A stretch of DNA of 64,000 bases from Delphinapterus leucas (lineage: Eukaryota > Chordata > Mammalia > Artiodactyla > Monodontidae). The stretch spans positions 5,813,685 to 5,877,684 of the forward strand of contig NW_022097993.1 of assembly GCF_002288925.2 (NCBI RefSeq), written 5' to 3'. The translations under genes were made by a program, and so were the position numbers. Under the pieces are notes generated by a model that saw only the letters and a program-made list of their open reading frames with translations, ran no database searches and was not told where the DNA came from. Positions 48,196-59,894 of the stretch are shown here, one piece after another. How positions within the stretch are numbered: the stretch's first letter is position 1; each line of letters begins with the position of its first letter.

Positions 48196-48990
48196 TTTGT
48201 TTGGGGCCTTCCGTGTTTCCTGTACCTGGATATCTGTTTCCTTCTTTAAGTTTGGGAAGTTTTCAGCCATAATTTCTTCAAACACATTTTAGATCCCCTC
48301 CTCTCTCTCTTCTCCTTCTGGAACCCCTATTATGAGTAGATCGGCACACTTTTTTTATCCAAGAGATCTCATATGTTGCTTTTTTTTTAATTTTTCTTTC
48401 TGCTGTTTTGATTGGTGATCTCCATTATTCTGTCTTCCAGATTACTTATTTGTTCCTCTGTGTCATTTAGTCAGCTATTCATTGCTTCTAGATTGCTTTT
48501 TATCTCAGAAATTGAGTTGCCTATTTTTGATTCATTCATCTTCATAGTTTCTAGTTCCTTGTTGCAGTGATCTGCATTTATGCCAATAATCTTTCTTAAT
48601 TTAGTTAGCATTTTTTTTTTTTTTTTGTGGTACCCGGGCCTTTCACTGCTGTGGCCTCTCCCATTGCGGAGCACAGGCTCTGGACGCACAGGCTCAGCGG
48701 CCATGGCTCACGGGCCCAGCCACTCCGCGGCATGTGGGATCTTCCCAGACCGGGGCATGAACCCGTGTCCCCTGCATCGGCAGGCGGGCTCTCAACCACC
48801 GCACCACCAGGGAAGCCCTAGTTAGCATTTTTATTACGACCCTTTTGAACTCATGGTCTAATAGACTGGTGATCTCTGTTTCATTATTTATTCTTTCAGG
48901 GGATTTCTCTTGCTCTTTTAATTGGCAGTAGTTCCCAAGCCTTTTCATATTATTTAACTCTCTCTGTCCCTATGAATTTAGGAAAAATTC
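48196..48990 (-). mobile_element. Minus-strand L1: ORF1 N-terminal part joined to ORF2 end
   Basis: Immediately next to ORF2 C-terminal sequence comes antisense ORF1 coiled-coil-coding sequence ('cttctttaagtttgggaagttttcagccataat', later 'ttattctttcaggggatttctcttgc'). ORF1's 3' half and most of ORF2, including endonuclease and reverse transcriptase, are missing between the two. A SINE sits at 48616-48818. Confidence 0.75.
48616..48818 (-). mobile_element. CHR-type SINE inside L1 ORF1
   Basis: A perfect duplication TAGTTAGCATTTTT occurs at 48602-48615 and 48819-48832 (the T run makes the exact boundary ambiguous). Poly(T) left, tRNA-like head right. Younger than the L1 it interrupts. Confidence 0.95.
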
Positions 48991-50690
48991 TAAATTATCT
49001 ATTGTGGCCTTGAAGGGGTGCTTTTATGTAGGAGTGTTCCTGTGTAGACTGTGTGTGTCCAATACTATTGGTGTGAAGGCTGGTTTCGACATGGGCCATG
49101 TCTTTCCTCATGGTGTGCTGAACGCTATCACCTTGATGGGGGGGTGGTTAGTATTGGGGTATCTAAAACCTATGTAGGGTGTGAGGCAGAACTTCCTCTC
49201 TGCTATCTGGCTGTTGCTGACCCATTAGGGGTTGGGTCTGTTCCCCAGTTGGAGTAGCACCCATGAGGGTAGGGTCAATCATGATGCATCCCTCTTGAGT
49301 TCATGCCCTGTCCTAAGGGAGAGAAGGGCTGAAACAGTGATGCTCATTCACTCGCAGAGGTCTGATGCACGGCCTGCGTAGGTGTTTGAGGATCCTTTCC
49401 ACTGCTGTGGTTGTCGCAGTTCTATTGCAAGGTTGTGGCATGGTGTGGGCAGGGCCAAAGTGTATGCTAGCCTGGGCCTGGGGGTCAGGGCAGGGCACTG
49501 TGTCTTCAGGAATTGAGGTAGCCGCACTGCCTCCAGAGATCTGGACTGCCTCTGTGGCAGACTTCTCCCAGGACTTGTCTGTCGGTCCCTGATCCAGCAC
49601 CAAGCTATGGCTGGAGTGGATGGGGCCGAAGTACTTGCTTAGCTGGGAAATGGACCAAGGCATGCTGGTCAGTCCTGAGGCACTGCTGGAGGAAGCATCA
49701 ACAATAGCCACCTTTGACTTACTTGGACCACACCTCAGGCCTCTGGGCCATGTCTGCATCCCTAGATAGAGTCTTCTCCCAGGGTCTATTTGCCCCAGAT
49801 CCAGCATCAAACTGTCATGGGAATGGGCAGAGTCAGAGAGTTTGCTCAGCTGGAAGCCAGGATCTAGGCATGCTGGTTTCCAACTCTGTTCAAATAAGCA
49901 CTGACAATGGCATTACTGCCCCACCTGGACCACACCCCAAGCCCCTGGGCTGTCTCTGTGTAGCGAGACTGTGTCTTTTCCCAGGGTCCAGCTGGTGGGC
50001 ATCCTGTGCCAAGCTGTGATGTAGAATGAGCAGGACCAGGGTGTTCACGTCACTCAGATTGCGCAGTACAAAGAGGTGGCAGCTGCCAGGGCAGAACTCT
50101 GTCCACCTAATTGCTGGCAAGCTGGACTGGTGCACCCTTTGTGAGTAGTCTAGGCTTCTCCAGCCCTTGTATATGTCCCAGTAATTCTCCCAGCAGCCAA
50201 GGGGTCTTGTCTCCTCCACGCAGGATCCCAGGACCAAGAAGCCCAGTCTATGGCTCTACCCGCTCACTTACCAGGGTGAGGGTCCACCCGTGAGGACCTT
50301 CTCTTGCTCTCGGATTCCTTCCAGGGGTGGAGGTCCTGACACTGTGCCTTTTTTCCGTCCTACCCAGTTACGTGGACATCTTTCTTGCAGCTTTGGTTGT
50401 ACAGGAATTCCTCTGCCAATTTCCAGTTAGTTTAATGTGAGAATTGTTCCACATGTAGATGAATTTTTCTTTTTGCACAGGCTCCGGACGCGCAGGCTCA
50501 GCGGCCATGGCTCTCGGGCCCAGCCGCTCTGCGGCATGTGGGATCTTCCCGGACCGGGGCACGAACCCGCGTCCCCTGCATCGGCAGGTGGACTCTCAAC
50601 CACTGCGCCACCAGGGAAGCCCAGGTGAATTTTTGATGTGTTTGTTGGGGGAGGTGAGCTCCACAACCTCCTCTACCATCTTGATCTGAT
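48991..50690 (-). promoter_or_regulatory. Long 5' UTR of the minus-strand L1
   Basis: About 1.5 kb of relatively GC-rich DNA without intact frames lies upstream of ORF1 on the minus strand and ends at CTACCATCTT (50673-50682), the complement of a degenerate AAGATGG start motif. It contains repeated similar modules (e.g. 'gtcttctcccagg' type motifs near 49558, 49770 and 49975). A 165-codon minus frame at 49313-49810 is of unknown meaning and lies in this 5' UTR. A SINE interrupts it at 50469-50623. Confidence 0.65.
50469..50623 (-). mobile_element. CHR-type SINE lacking its 3' end and tail
   Basis: Head and body are normal from the right end (head near 50535-50620) but the copy stops at 'cacaggctccggacgcg' near 50478. 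The usual 3' 45-50 bases and poly(A) are absent; only 'ttctttttg' precedes it. Short flanking repeats GATGAATTTTT (50458-50468) and GGTGAATTTTT (about 50624-50634) look like a duplication with mismatches. Confidence 0.85.
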
Positions 50691-50769
50691 CTCTGGTTTT
50701 GTTTTTTAACACAAATGCTCAATTTGCATCCAGATCATTGAAAACAGTATCTTTAAGTAGGTAGACGAA

Positions 50770-50835
50770 GCAATTATCGTTTTTTAAAAATCTTCCCAGG
50801 TGATTCTTAGGTACAGACAGGTTGAGAAACATAGT
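50770..50835 (+). repeat. MER5A-like fragment, right half
   Basis: 'atcttcccaggtgattcttaggtacagacaggttgagaaaca' corresponds to the right terminal part of a MER5A-type element, in the orientation that would join with 47103-47148 if the L1 between them were removed. Confidence 0.5.
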
Positions 50836-51964
50836 CTTGACATCTCTTGGGAATGAGACAAGGCTAGATGACTGTTCTAGCAGGATAATAACTGGTAGTT
50901 ACCTTTGGCAATCCAATTTCTGAGAACAGCGAGGAATTCTGGGGCTCTGAGTCCCACAACGCAGCTCATCTTATACATCGGAACACCAAGCAAAGCAAAG
51001 ATTTCTCAAAGAGCCACACACAGCAATCATCTTGGATTGCAAACCTGTTTCTACATTTTTCAGATTTTCCAATGGGTAAACATTGCATAAATCAAATGGG
51101 TAAATACCACCCTCCCACGCACACACACATCTTAGAACAAAGTTAAATCTCAGAGACCAGATCATCTTACTTGAATGCCTTGAGGGCCAGGCAAATAAAA
51201 CACATTTCAGAATCAAATTTAGGTAAAACAATAAAAAGTGGTGAAGTCCACAGTTGCCAGAGAGAATGTATCAGATTCATTTTTAAAAAGTCAGTAGACT
51301 GGTTAAATAAAGCAGAGTCCTTGGCAATATTCATGCCCTCTAGCTCTAGATCTGGTTTTCCAACTGATTCATACTTATGAAACCACCTCTCTTCCCAAAA
51401 TGGAGTTTGTCCATCATGTTATTAAGCACTGAAGTGTTAGTTCCTTTATTATTTTTTTAATCCACATCTCCTTGCACTTGTGCATTGTTCTTCCTTAGTT
51501 CTGGGGGGAGTAAGTACACAAGCCCATTGCTAAGCCAATATCTCTTAATGGCTACTACATAAAGTGCCATCCAAATTTTGCAATTGCCTTTCTCCATTGA
51601 CTTCTTGGCCAGAGTCATTTTTAACCCCAGACTCTGTCTCAGCGGAGGTCTGGATAAAGTGGGAAAGAAATTTTGTTGGTTTATTTGCTTGTTCCTTCTA
51701 TGCCCACTGAAGGCAAGTTGCTCACATAGACAGGGTCAATCATGTACAACAGAAGCTCACACAATAACCAAAGTATAGACAGATATTACTATTTATAGCT
51801 GGATTTATGCAATTTCATTCCATATTTCATTCTAAATATAGAATGAAGTGGTGATAATTAGTTACATATTTACCATGATATCCTTTGAATGGTTCTCTGT
51901 GTAGCTCCCCAAAAGAAAACAAAGCGATTGCAGGAGAATGATTTTTGTATACACTTTTCTTATC
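50836..51964. other. Unassigned stretch
   Basis: No gene or repeat recognised. Composition is ordinary; small frames only. Confidence 0.5.
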
Positions 51965-52085
51965 TTCCCAAATTGAAAGCAAGTGCTCTGAAGACAGGAG
52001 ATATGCCTCAGTCTATTTTTGTGTGATACTGAGTGCTTATACAGTGTTGGACACATCATAGGTACCCAGTAAGCATTAGTTAGGG
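51965..52085 (+). repeat. L2-type LINE 3' end fragment
   Basis: 'gaagacaggagatatgcctcagtctatttttg' and 'gttggacacatcataggtacccagtaagcatt' follow the order of L2 3' ends ('cctggcacatagtaggtgctcaataa'). Short and diverged. Confidence 0.55.
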
Positions 52086-53193
52086 CAAATTTAATTCTGC
52101 ATTTTGTATTATACAAAAGAATTATAAAGCATTGTCTTTCACTGGGCTAATATAAAGATATATATGGTTTACTTAGCGTCCTGAGGAAGACTGGAGAGAT
52201 GATTCCTTCAGATCCAATGAACACTGCTGTTAATAGTACCACACAGCTTGCCAGGGACCCTGGAAAGGGAACCTTAGCTCTAGGTGTACCAATATTGCAG
52301 GTAGCTTTATCATACGCAAATTTTTTTCTAGAAATGTTTTGAGATTTTTTTTTATATGTTGCTTTGGAAATTGTCAGGCTCCAGATTTCCCCTTTAGTGT
52401 ATCACTGCCTATGATTTCTCAGAAAGCACTGTGAATAGGGACATATGTAAGCAAGAAAAGTTATTGCTCCAAATTCATTTATTCATTCATTCAAAATTTT
52501 TATTGACATTCTGCTCTGTTGTACGTATTATTTCAGGAAGATTGGGATACGTCAGAGAGCAACACAGCGAAATCTCTGTCATCATTGAGTTTTTCTGGTA
52601 GTAAATGGAATTTTTTTCCAAGAGTAATTAAATTTTGATAAATACTAACCAATTACTGTAGCTGACAAAATGTTAACTGCTCATTTTGCAGATGTTAGTT
52701 AAAATTTATTAATTTTTAGTTTTGCAGCTTTCTTTTGCATTTTAAACTATATATGTATATGTATATATACAAATGTGCACTCACTATATATTTATATGTA
52801 TAATTATGTAATTTATATATATTATACATAGCTAATCTATTTTATATATATTATATACATTTAGTGGGTATAATCTTTTCTTCTTACCTTTCTTGGGCCC
52901 CTGAAAATCTCAAAACTTCTAGGTATTCTTCCTAGTTCCTAAAAGTGGTAAAATGGTTCTGATTTTTGTTTAATGTTTTGAGTTAGAGAAATGCTGGTTG
53001 ATTCAGGGCTAAGTATATTTCATAAAACATAATGAAGACAAAATTCTACACTGGAATAATGACTGCTGTAATAGGAAAAACACTCTTGTGTATCTCTTTT
53101 CTATCACCCACACAGAACACTTCACTTCTGACACTTCTGGTTATCAAATGTGTGGCCCAAACCAAGCAACTTTCGGCAACACCAACAGGGTGT
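52086..53193. other. Unassigned AT-rich stretch with TATA-rich segment
   Basis: 52468-52610 resembles the old 'ATTTATTGA' repeat; 52745-52865 is a TA-rich low-complexity segment ('atatatgtatatgtatatatac'). No gene. Confidence 0.5.
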
Positions 53194-53209
53194 CCTACAA
53201 TTCAATTCT

Positions 53210-53483
53210 TTTTTTTTTTTTTTGAGTTGCTATACCTTTATTTTTGTAACTTTTTATTTTATATTGAAGTATATCGGATTAACAATGTTGTGAAAGTTTC
53301 ATGTGAACAGCAAAGGGACTCGACCGTATATAAACATGTATCCTTTCATCCCCAAACTTCCCTCCCATCCAGCCTTCCACATAACATTGAGCAGAGTTTC
53401 CTGTGCTATACAGTAAGTCCTTGTTGGTTATCCATTTTAAAGGTAACAGTGTGTACATGTCAGTCCCAAACTCCCTAACTATT
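53210..53483 (-). mobile_element. L1 3' UTR insertion with 16 bp duplication
   Basis: A T-rich left end leads into antisense 3' UTR sequence ('attttatattgaagtatatcgg', 'tgctatacagtaagtccttgttgg'). Duplication CCTACAATTCAAYTCT at 53194-53209 and 53484-53499 has one mismatch. The 148-codon plus-strand frame 53032-53478 runs across the insertion and is not a gene. Confidence 0.88.
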
Positions 53484-53499
53484 CCTACAATTCAACTCT

Positions 53500-54350
53500 G
53501 ACACTGAGTTCCTTCAGAACACACAGTTTAAGAGCTCAGTCCCACAAGAGTTTCCTCCACTTCAGATGCCAATTGCAAGTAGTAAGTCCCCAGGTTACCC
53601 AAATCTTCTGTCAGACTTGGCTACAAATCAGATGTTCTCATGACTGCCCTCCTTGGATTTGATCATTTGCTAGAAAAGCTCACAGAACTCAGGGAAACAC
53701 TTACTTACATTTACAAGTTTATTACATAGTAAAGGATATGATAAAGGGTATAGGTGGACAGTCAGGTGAAGAAGTACATGGGCAAGGTTTGGGAGGGTCC
53801 TGAAAGCAGGGGGTTTTGTTGGGTTGTACCACTCTCCCAATTCTTAGATGTGTTCACCAACCTGGAAGCTCTCAAACCCTGGTGTACAGGATTTGGATTT
53901 TTATGGAGGCTTCATCACATACTCAATCTCCAGGCCCTCTCCCCTTCTCAGAGTACAGAGGGTGGGACTGAAATGTCCAGGTTTCTAACCATGGCTTGGT
54001 TTTTCTGGTAACCAGCTCCAACCAGGAGCCCACCAAGAGTCACCTCATTACAACAAAAGACATTCCAACCATCCAGGAAATTCCAAGGAATTTAGGAGTT
54101 TGGTGTCAGATGCTCCTATCTCTCAGGAAATTACAAAGGTTTTAGGAGCTCTGTGTCAGGAATTGGGGCCAAAGACTAAATGTTAGGACAAAAGATTATT
54201 CTAGCATCCATATTTATGAGGATTGCAGGAGCTCTGTATAAGGAACCAGGGGCAGATGTAGAGATACAGATATAGATATCATAAGAAATGTATATTGAAA
54301 TAATAAGTATAAATATATTTCTTATTATTTCATACTGTGATGTTACAAAT
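53500..54350 (-). repeat. ERV LTR-like repeat (ERVL, MLT2-like)
   Basis: Recognised from 'gttctcatgactgccctcc', 'atagtaaaggatatgataaagg', 'gatgtgttcaccaacctggaagctctc', 'ttttatggaggcttcatcacat' and 'ggaaattacaaaggttttaggagctctgtgtcagg', an order I associate with an ERVL-class LTR. Strand and sub-family are uncertain. The module 'aggaaatt..aa.g.ttta.gag' is present twice (54078 and 54125). The 85-codon plus frame at 53754 is incidental. Confidence 0.5.
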
Positions 54351-54504
54351 CTTCAGTGTCAAAAATGGTACAGAATACACCAAGAAAATTCACATTAACA
54401 TTTCCATTAAAGACCAAAACTTTTAAACTTTAAGGACATTTTGATGTCAACGAAATTGTAATAACAGGATATGAGTGTATCTTTCACTATTTTAATTTTT
54501 TTTA

Positions 54505-54631
54505 ATTTTTAAAAAATTTTTGGCCACACTGCACAGCAGGCGGGGATATTAGTTCCCCAGCCAGGGATCGAACCTGCACCCCCTGCACTGGAGGTGTGGA
54601 GTCTTAACCACTGGACTGCCAGGGAAATCCC
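54505..54631 (-). mobile_element. Older CHR-related tRNA-Glu SINE
   Basis: Minus orientation with AT-rich left end, 'ttttggccacactgcacagcagg' and the head complement 'cagccagggatcgaacctgc...ccagggaaatccc'. It is the same older type as at 4322-4444. Short flanking repeats CACTATTTT / CAACTATTTTT suggest its duplication. Confidence 0.85.
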
Positions 54632-54645
54632 AACTATTTTTAAAA

Positions 54646-56034
54646 ATAGGGAAAACTCACACTAGAACTTAGTTTTCTTTATCACCTTCTAAATTGAGAA
54701 ATGAATACAGCAGGAGGTATATTTGCTGTTGTAACAAAGCACATCTTATTTAAATTTAATAAATTGGTGAGAAATTGTCCATGTGGAATTTATTTTATTC
54801 ATCACTTTTGATTTTTTCAAGGCCTACAAAGAGGATAACAACATATGTATATATTTCTGTCATGGCACTGGTTTCCTGCAACCATTCGGGGGACGGGGGT
54901 AGAGAATGACAGCCACAGCTTTTATTTCTTGTTGCCTGAAACCACAATAAATTCTAAAGACATGTTCGTGGTTTAAAGGCTTCTATAGAATGACTGACTG
55001 TGTGTCTATAATTGACATTTGTATTACCAGAGAGAAGTCCCCTACTTCAGAGAAATAGTTGTAGCATTCAATGTGTTTCCGAAGAGAATTTAGAAAACTT
55101 CTCAAGATCTGAAACTCTCTTAAGATTTTCCACCTTTAGGATAGCAAGATGTTTTTGAGTAACTTAATTTTTAAAATTTAACTTTCAAATAGAGTTGTCA
55201 GCTAGTTCATTGGCCCCAAGTTATGTGTTACACTTCTTTTTGCTTGAAGTCGGAACGAATTACGTGCATCCTCAGAAAGCCAGTGACCCTGGAATAATAA
55301 TCCTTAAAAGTACAGCCTTATGCTCAAAAGTAATATCCATCATAAATGCATTAGATATTCTTCTGTTTTACAAGAAGTGTTGTATGTGATCACATCAAAT
55401 AAAAGGCTCTACTAGGAAAGACACTCTGGTTTATTTTTACTTATTCTCATCAGACTAATACTAACAACCAGTGTAGAATATTTTTTTAAAAACCTTGTAT
55501 TTATAAATAAATTTTATCTTTTATTTTCCTGTTATAAGAATTATACATACATATAATAGAAAGGGGAAAAATAACAGCAACAATGCCAAAAATCACCCAT
55601 GGCCCCATACTATGGAAATACCTACTATAGATTTTTTTATATTCTCCTAATCTTTTCCTATGACTAATTATTTTAGGTTTAAGAGCCATAATCACACTGT
55701 ATGTAAGATTTTGCACTCTTTATTTAGAAAATTACTATATTATCCTCTAAAAACTTTTCTATAGACTCTTGAACATTATCTTTTAGATGTTTGCCTCATA
55801 CCTGGGAAATAGAGTGAGGCAGGGAAACAGATACATAGAATGCCAAAGGCTGTCTCATCAAAGAATAATCAAAAGAAAGAGTAACAGAAAGACAGTAAAA
55901 CTGAAGTTTTCAACTCCTGGAGATACTGCTCTGTATCCTTGTCAGCATCCAAATACATCACTCCTCCACACTCCATCAAAATATAAAATAAATAAAACAG
56001 AAATTTCTGCGGTTGTGATGAACACACTCTAAAA
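54646..56034. other. Unassigned stretch
   Basis: No gene or secure repeat. Frames below 75 codons only. Confidence 0.5.
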
Positions 56035-56515
56035 GTTCCTTCAGTTATTCCCATCTCTGTGTACTCATGCCCCTTGTTCAATGTGGGTGAGACCCTGTAA
56101 CTTACATCTAACCAATGGAATATGGCAAAAGTTATGGAATATCCCTTTGTGATTATATTAGTTAAGACCATAACAACAGCCTTTCAAAGAACTTTGCCCC
56201 TTATTGAGGAAGCAAGTGGTCATTTTGGGAAGATCCACAGGGCAAGAAACTGAGAGCAGCCTCTTGTTGATAGCCAGAAACTGAAGGTCTCAATCCAACA
56301 GCTGACAAGGAATTGAATACCACCAACCACATGAGCTTGGAGGTAAATCCTTCCCCAGTTAAAACTTCAGGTGAGAACCCAGCCCTTGCTGAATGTCAGC
56401 CTTGTGGAAGACCCAGTTAAGTTGTGCTCCTGACCCACAGAAACTGTGAGATAATATATGTGTATTGTTTTAAACTGTTAGATTTGTAGTAATATTGTCA
56501 TGTATGTAAGTAATA
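56035..56515 (+). repeat. MaLR-type LTR (MLT1-like)
   Basis: 'atgtgggtgagaccctgtaacttacatctaaccaatggaatatggc' and later 'ctgacccacagaaactgtgagataatatatgtgt' appear in the order of an MLT1-like LTR. The terminal CTAATACA is lost. Internal sequence does not follow. Confidence 0.6.
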
Positions 56516-56990
56516 TGGCGTTAGCAACTATGTTTCAGACACATGCTAAAGGAATAGGAGATAAATAAAGTCTGTATTTTAAGGGCTTTCACACTTTCTT
56601 TGTATGAAAATTATTTAAAACAATGTAAGTTCTAAAATTTAATGCAAAGTTCTGGTGAGAAAAGGGAAAAGATGGATGGTTTTGTTGAGGATGCCTTCAA
56701 AGAGATGGATCTTGAAAAACAAGAGTCAAATGAATAGAGAAGAGTGAGAAGAACTTTTGGATGTCTGTCAAATAAAAATAGACTGACGCGAGATCAATTT
56801 ATCCTATAGTTCAAAGAGAAACACCAATCAATAAGTAATTTGGTCTTAATGGGACGACATTTATGGTGGCAGGGAATAGGGAATTGTATCATGTGATGAA
56901 AAGTAACATTGCATAAAGTCAGCACTATTTACATTTTTTCAACATTTTTCTTTCTTTTTCTTTAGCTCTGCCTCAAACCTACCAACACTA
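56516..56990. other. Unassigned stretch
   Basis: No gene or repeat recognised. Confidence 0.5.
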
Positions 56991-56994
56991 AACA

Positions 56995-57070
56995 CTTGTG
57001 TGTGGGTACACACATATATACACACATACACACAACATACAAACACATACACACGCACACACACACACGA
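56995..57070 (+). repeat. Imperfect CA/TG repeat
   Basis: Alternating 'acacac' with TA and GT interruptions over about 75 bases. The cysteine/valine-rich minus frame 56962-57270 is its translation. Confidence 0.9.
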
Positions 57071-59130
57071 GTACTGCTCTTAACTCTACTTTCTGAATGT
57101 GCATAAGAATACAAAGCATCAGTTTTCCAGGGGACTGTCTTGATGCCTCTAAGGTAGAATATGCGATGATTGGGAATCATGGCAGGAGATAAGGTAGGAT
57201 GGTAGGATGAGAAAGTCTCTTCCTCCCTTTCTAGAAGTTTGAGCTCAATCTGCAGAAATTGGAGGTCCAAGCCTTGATAACTAATTAGAAGATACTTCCT
57301 ATTCTTACCAATATGTTTCTAGATGTATGTATTTCTGATATTGCAACAACATCATTATTAAGGAAAGCAAAAAGTGAAAGCCCATATTAGACTGACGGTG
57401 AGACTAATTATCTCAGCTGCTGCTGAAAGCTTATCAATTAAACCTCTCTAAAGTTAATAAAGTAGTGGAATTTATTTATTTTTTTTTCTGTTTGGATTTG
57501 CCAAATGAAAAAATGGCATTTGCATGGGGATTACTTTCCTGCAAGTGCCCTCTCCTAATACTATACCATGTGCAATCTTTCCTATCAAGACAAAAATATA
57601 CTTTTAGGCAAAAAATTGATCCCCATGTCTCATGTTTATTTCCTGGAAAAAGCAAAGAGTGATGAAATATTTAATCTGTGGGGGAGCCTCTTAATTTTGA
57701 AGAACAAAAAAAATCTGAAGGAAAAAATAGAAGAAATGAAAATTGTTTACATTTTTCTTGGTTATCTTTTAAATGATATATATACTCATTTACAATTTAA
57801 CTCGAAGGAATTACATTCTTAAGCAATTCTTTCACCAAATTCATAGAAAGATTTGAATTACATTGTTTATACATTTTAGGCTGGTGCATGAATAAGACAC
57901 AATTTGAAATCATATGTATCTGTAGGCATTTAAAAGAAATTATTAAAGAATAATTCTTAACCTGGAGTCAATGAATGTGCTCTTTTATTTGTCAGCCCCT
58001 CCTAAAATAAGTCAGGACTGGAGGTGTGGTTTTCTCAGTGGAGAAAACATATAAAGAATCTCTGCTCTTGCCCTTTCATCTGGGTAACCTTTCACTGCAT
58101 CCCATTTTGCCTTATATTGACTATGTAATCAACTGGTTTCCTGATTTAGAAAACAATGATGTGTTTGTTCAGTTTTCAATAAACCATTTTCTGCAGAAAC
58201 TGCACACTCCAACAGTCATGATTCTACTCTACCACCTTGCCTACTGCCTCGGCTACAGTTGTTTGGACCAGTGTGGACACCTGCTTCCAGTTGGTACAAT
58301 TCTTATTATTTTTCTAGCTGGAATTTGGTATAGGGACTAAAAGATTTGTAGTCAGTCTGCTTAGATCAAGAAAAGGAATTAAATGTAAACTGTAAAATAC
58401 AGGAAGCCAGTATTCCTGATATGTACATGAAGAATGAGAGTGAAAAATCATGCAAGAAAAGAAGAATAAATCAAAGAGTGGAGAGATGAAAAGATGAGAG
58501 ATGGAGAAGGATGATTATTTGGGTTTCTGATGACTTTCTCGTTATTAGTTTCAATCATGCCTTTTGTTTCCATGAAATAACTAAGGTTTCATCAAGTACA
58601 TTTAATTATTTTGCTTAAGTAACTTCAGTAGCTTTCTGTTAATTACAATTCACTCATGACTAAAACATTTCCTAGGTCTCCTTCACATGAAAAAATGTTC
58701 CCATATCAGACTAATAAAATAAATATTTGGAAAGTAAATTGAAGTCCCAATGTGCATTATTAATATTATAGATAGACTGATTGATAGAGATTTAAGCTTA
58801 TGCTCTAACCTATTGAATTAATTTTGATCCTTCAACCAAATATATTATCTTTATTTACGTTTGTAATTCAACAAACATTGTAAGCCTTCTGCACCACACT
58901 ACTGGAAATATCCCTGAGTTATTAACAGCTTCTTAATCACTTACTAAAACACAGATGCATTAGGCCAATAGTGTTCCCTTGGTAAAATGATTTTAAGAAA
59001 GTGGAACAATGTTGGTTTAGCATAATTTGTATTTAGGTGAATTTGTCTTTGTAGTTTTCATTTATGGATCTCTCTTCTTTTTGTTGTTAAGCCTCTCTTT
59101 TATTCCACCACAAATGCCTTTACGTACTTA
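57071..59130. other. Unassigned stretch
   Basis: No gene called. A 104-codon plus frame (58026-58340) has no recognisable family; the DNA near 58205-58360 looks like a fossil repeat I cannot name. Confidence 0.45.
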
Positions 59131-59610
59131 TTGACTTTCTATATATGTCCTAAAAACCCTTCAAAATATGTTTTGATCTTTTTTTTTTTCTCCAGCAAGT
59201 TCAGTCTTATTAGGAAAACAGGTGAGAAGTTCGTAAAATTTCCACTATCAAGCATGGACATGATGGCTCCACGTACAGGGACATTACACAGAGGAAACCA
59301 CACTTTTCTTCAGCAGCCTTTTGATTTCAGCACACAACGTGGAGCCACGGTAATGGTTAGTGCGTGTCAGCACAGCTATGATGACTGCATTCAGACACGG
59401 AGTTCCATGGTGTTTGAGCAGAGACTAGCCTTGCCAAAGTTCATTAAACCATCCTGGATCTTTGCCAGCAATGCTTTTGAATACAAACTTGTTTCCCCTT
59501 TTTTGCAGCTTCCAAACTTCATGAGACTTTCATCATTTGCTCCAGGCTTACTGCAGGAACTTTCTCGCACATCCTATTGCCTTCAATCACTCTTTTTCTT
59601 GGGAAAGTAG
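59131..59610 (+). other. 159-codon open frame of unknown nature, not called a gene
   Basis: This is the longest frame in the window that does not overlap a recognised repeat. It starts at an ATG in T-rich DNA, has no signal peptide or membrane segment of note and no motif I recognise. The complementary strand also has open pieces. It might be a decayed processed pseudogene (either strand) or chance. There is no poly(A) or duplication that would prove retroposition. Confidence 0.3.
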
Positions 59611-59894
59611 CACATTGTCTAATCTTCTCCAAAACTTATGTCTTAATATTTATCACTACTTAGTATACATTCCTAGCTCTTATTATATAAAGTTAAAAAA
59701 TGCACCCTATCAAATTTCTTTATCTTCTAACCTATTTGTTCCATGACGGTATTTTTATGATTGTATTTCTACTCCCTCTCCAGTCATTTCCCAGATTTAT
59801 CATGCTAGCTCAGTTTCTCTGATAATATTTCACCTAGCTGGAAATTCTACATCACACCGATCTGACAACTTTCAGTTTTCACTACTTACTATTT

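Noticed and set aside
49313..49810. 165-codon minus-strand frame
   Set aside because: Lies in the 5' UTR of a decayed L1; no recognised domain. Some L1s have extra 5' UTR frames, but one decayed copy does not support a gene.
53032..53478. 148-codon plus-strand frame
   Set aside because: Spans unassigned DNA and the antisense of an L1 3' UTR, including a T run; fortuitous.
56962..57270. Cysteine/valine-rich 102-codon minus frame
   Set aside because: Translation of a CA/TG simple repeat.
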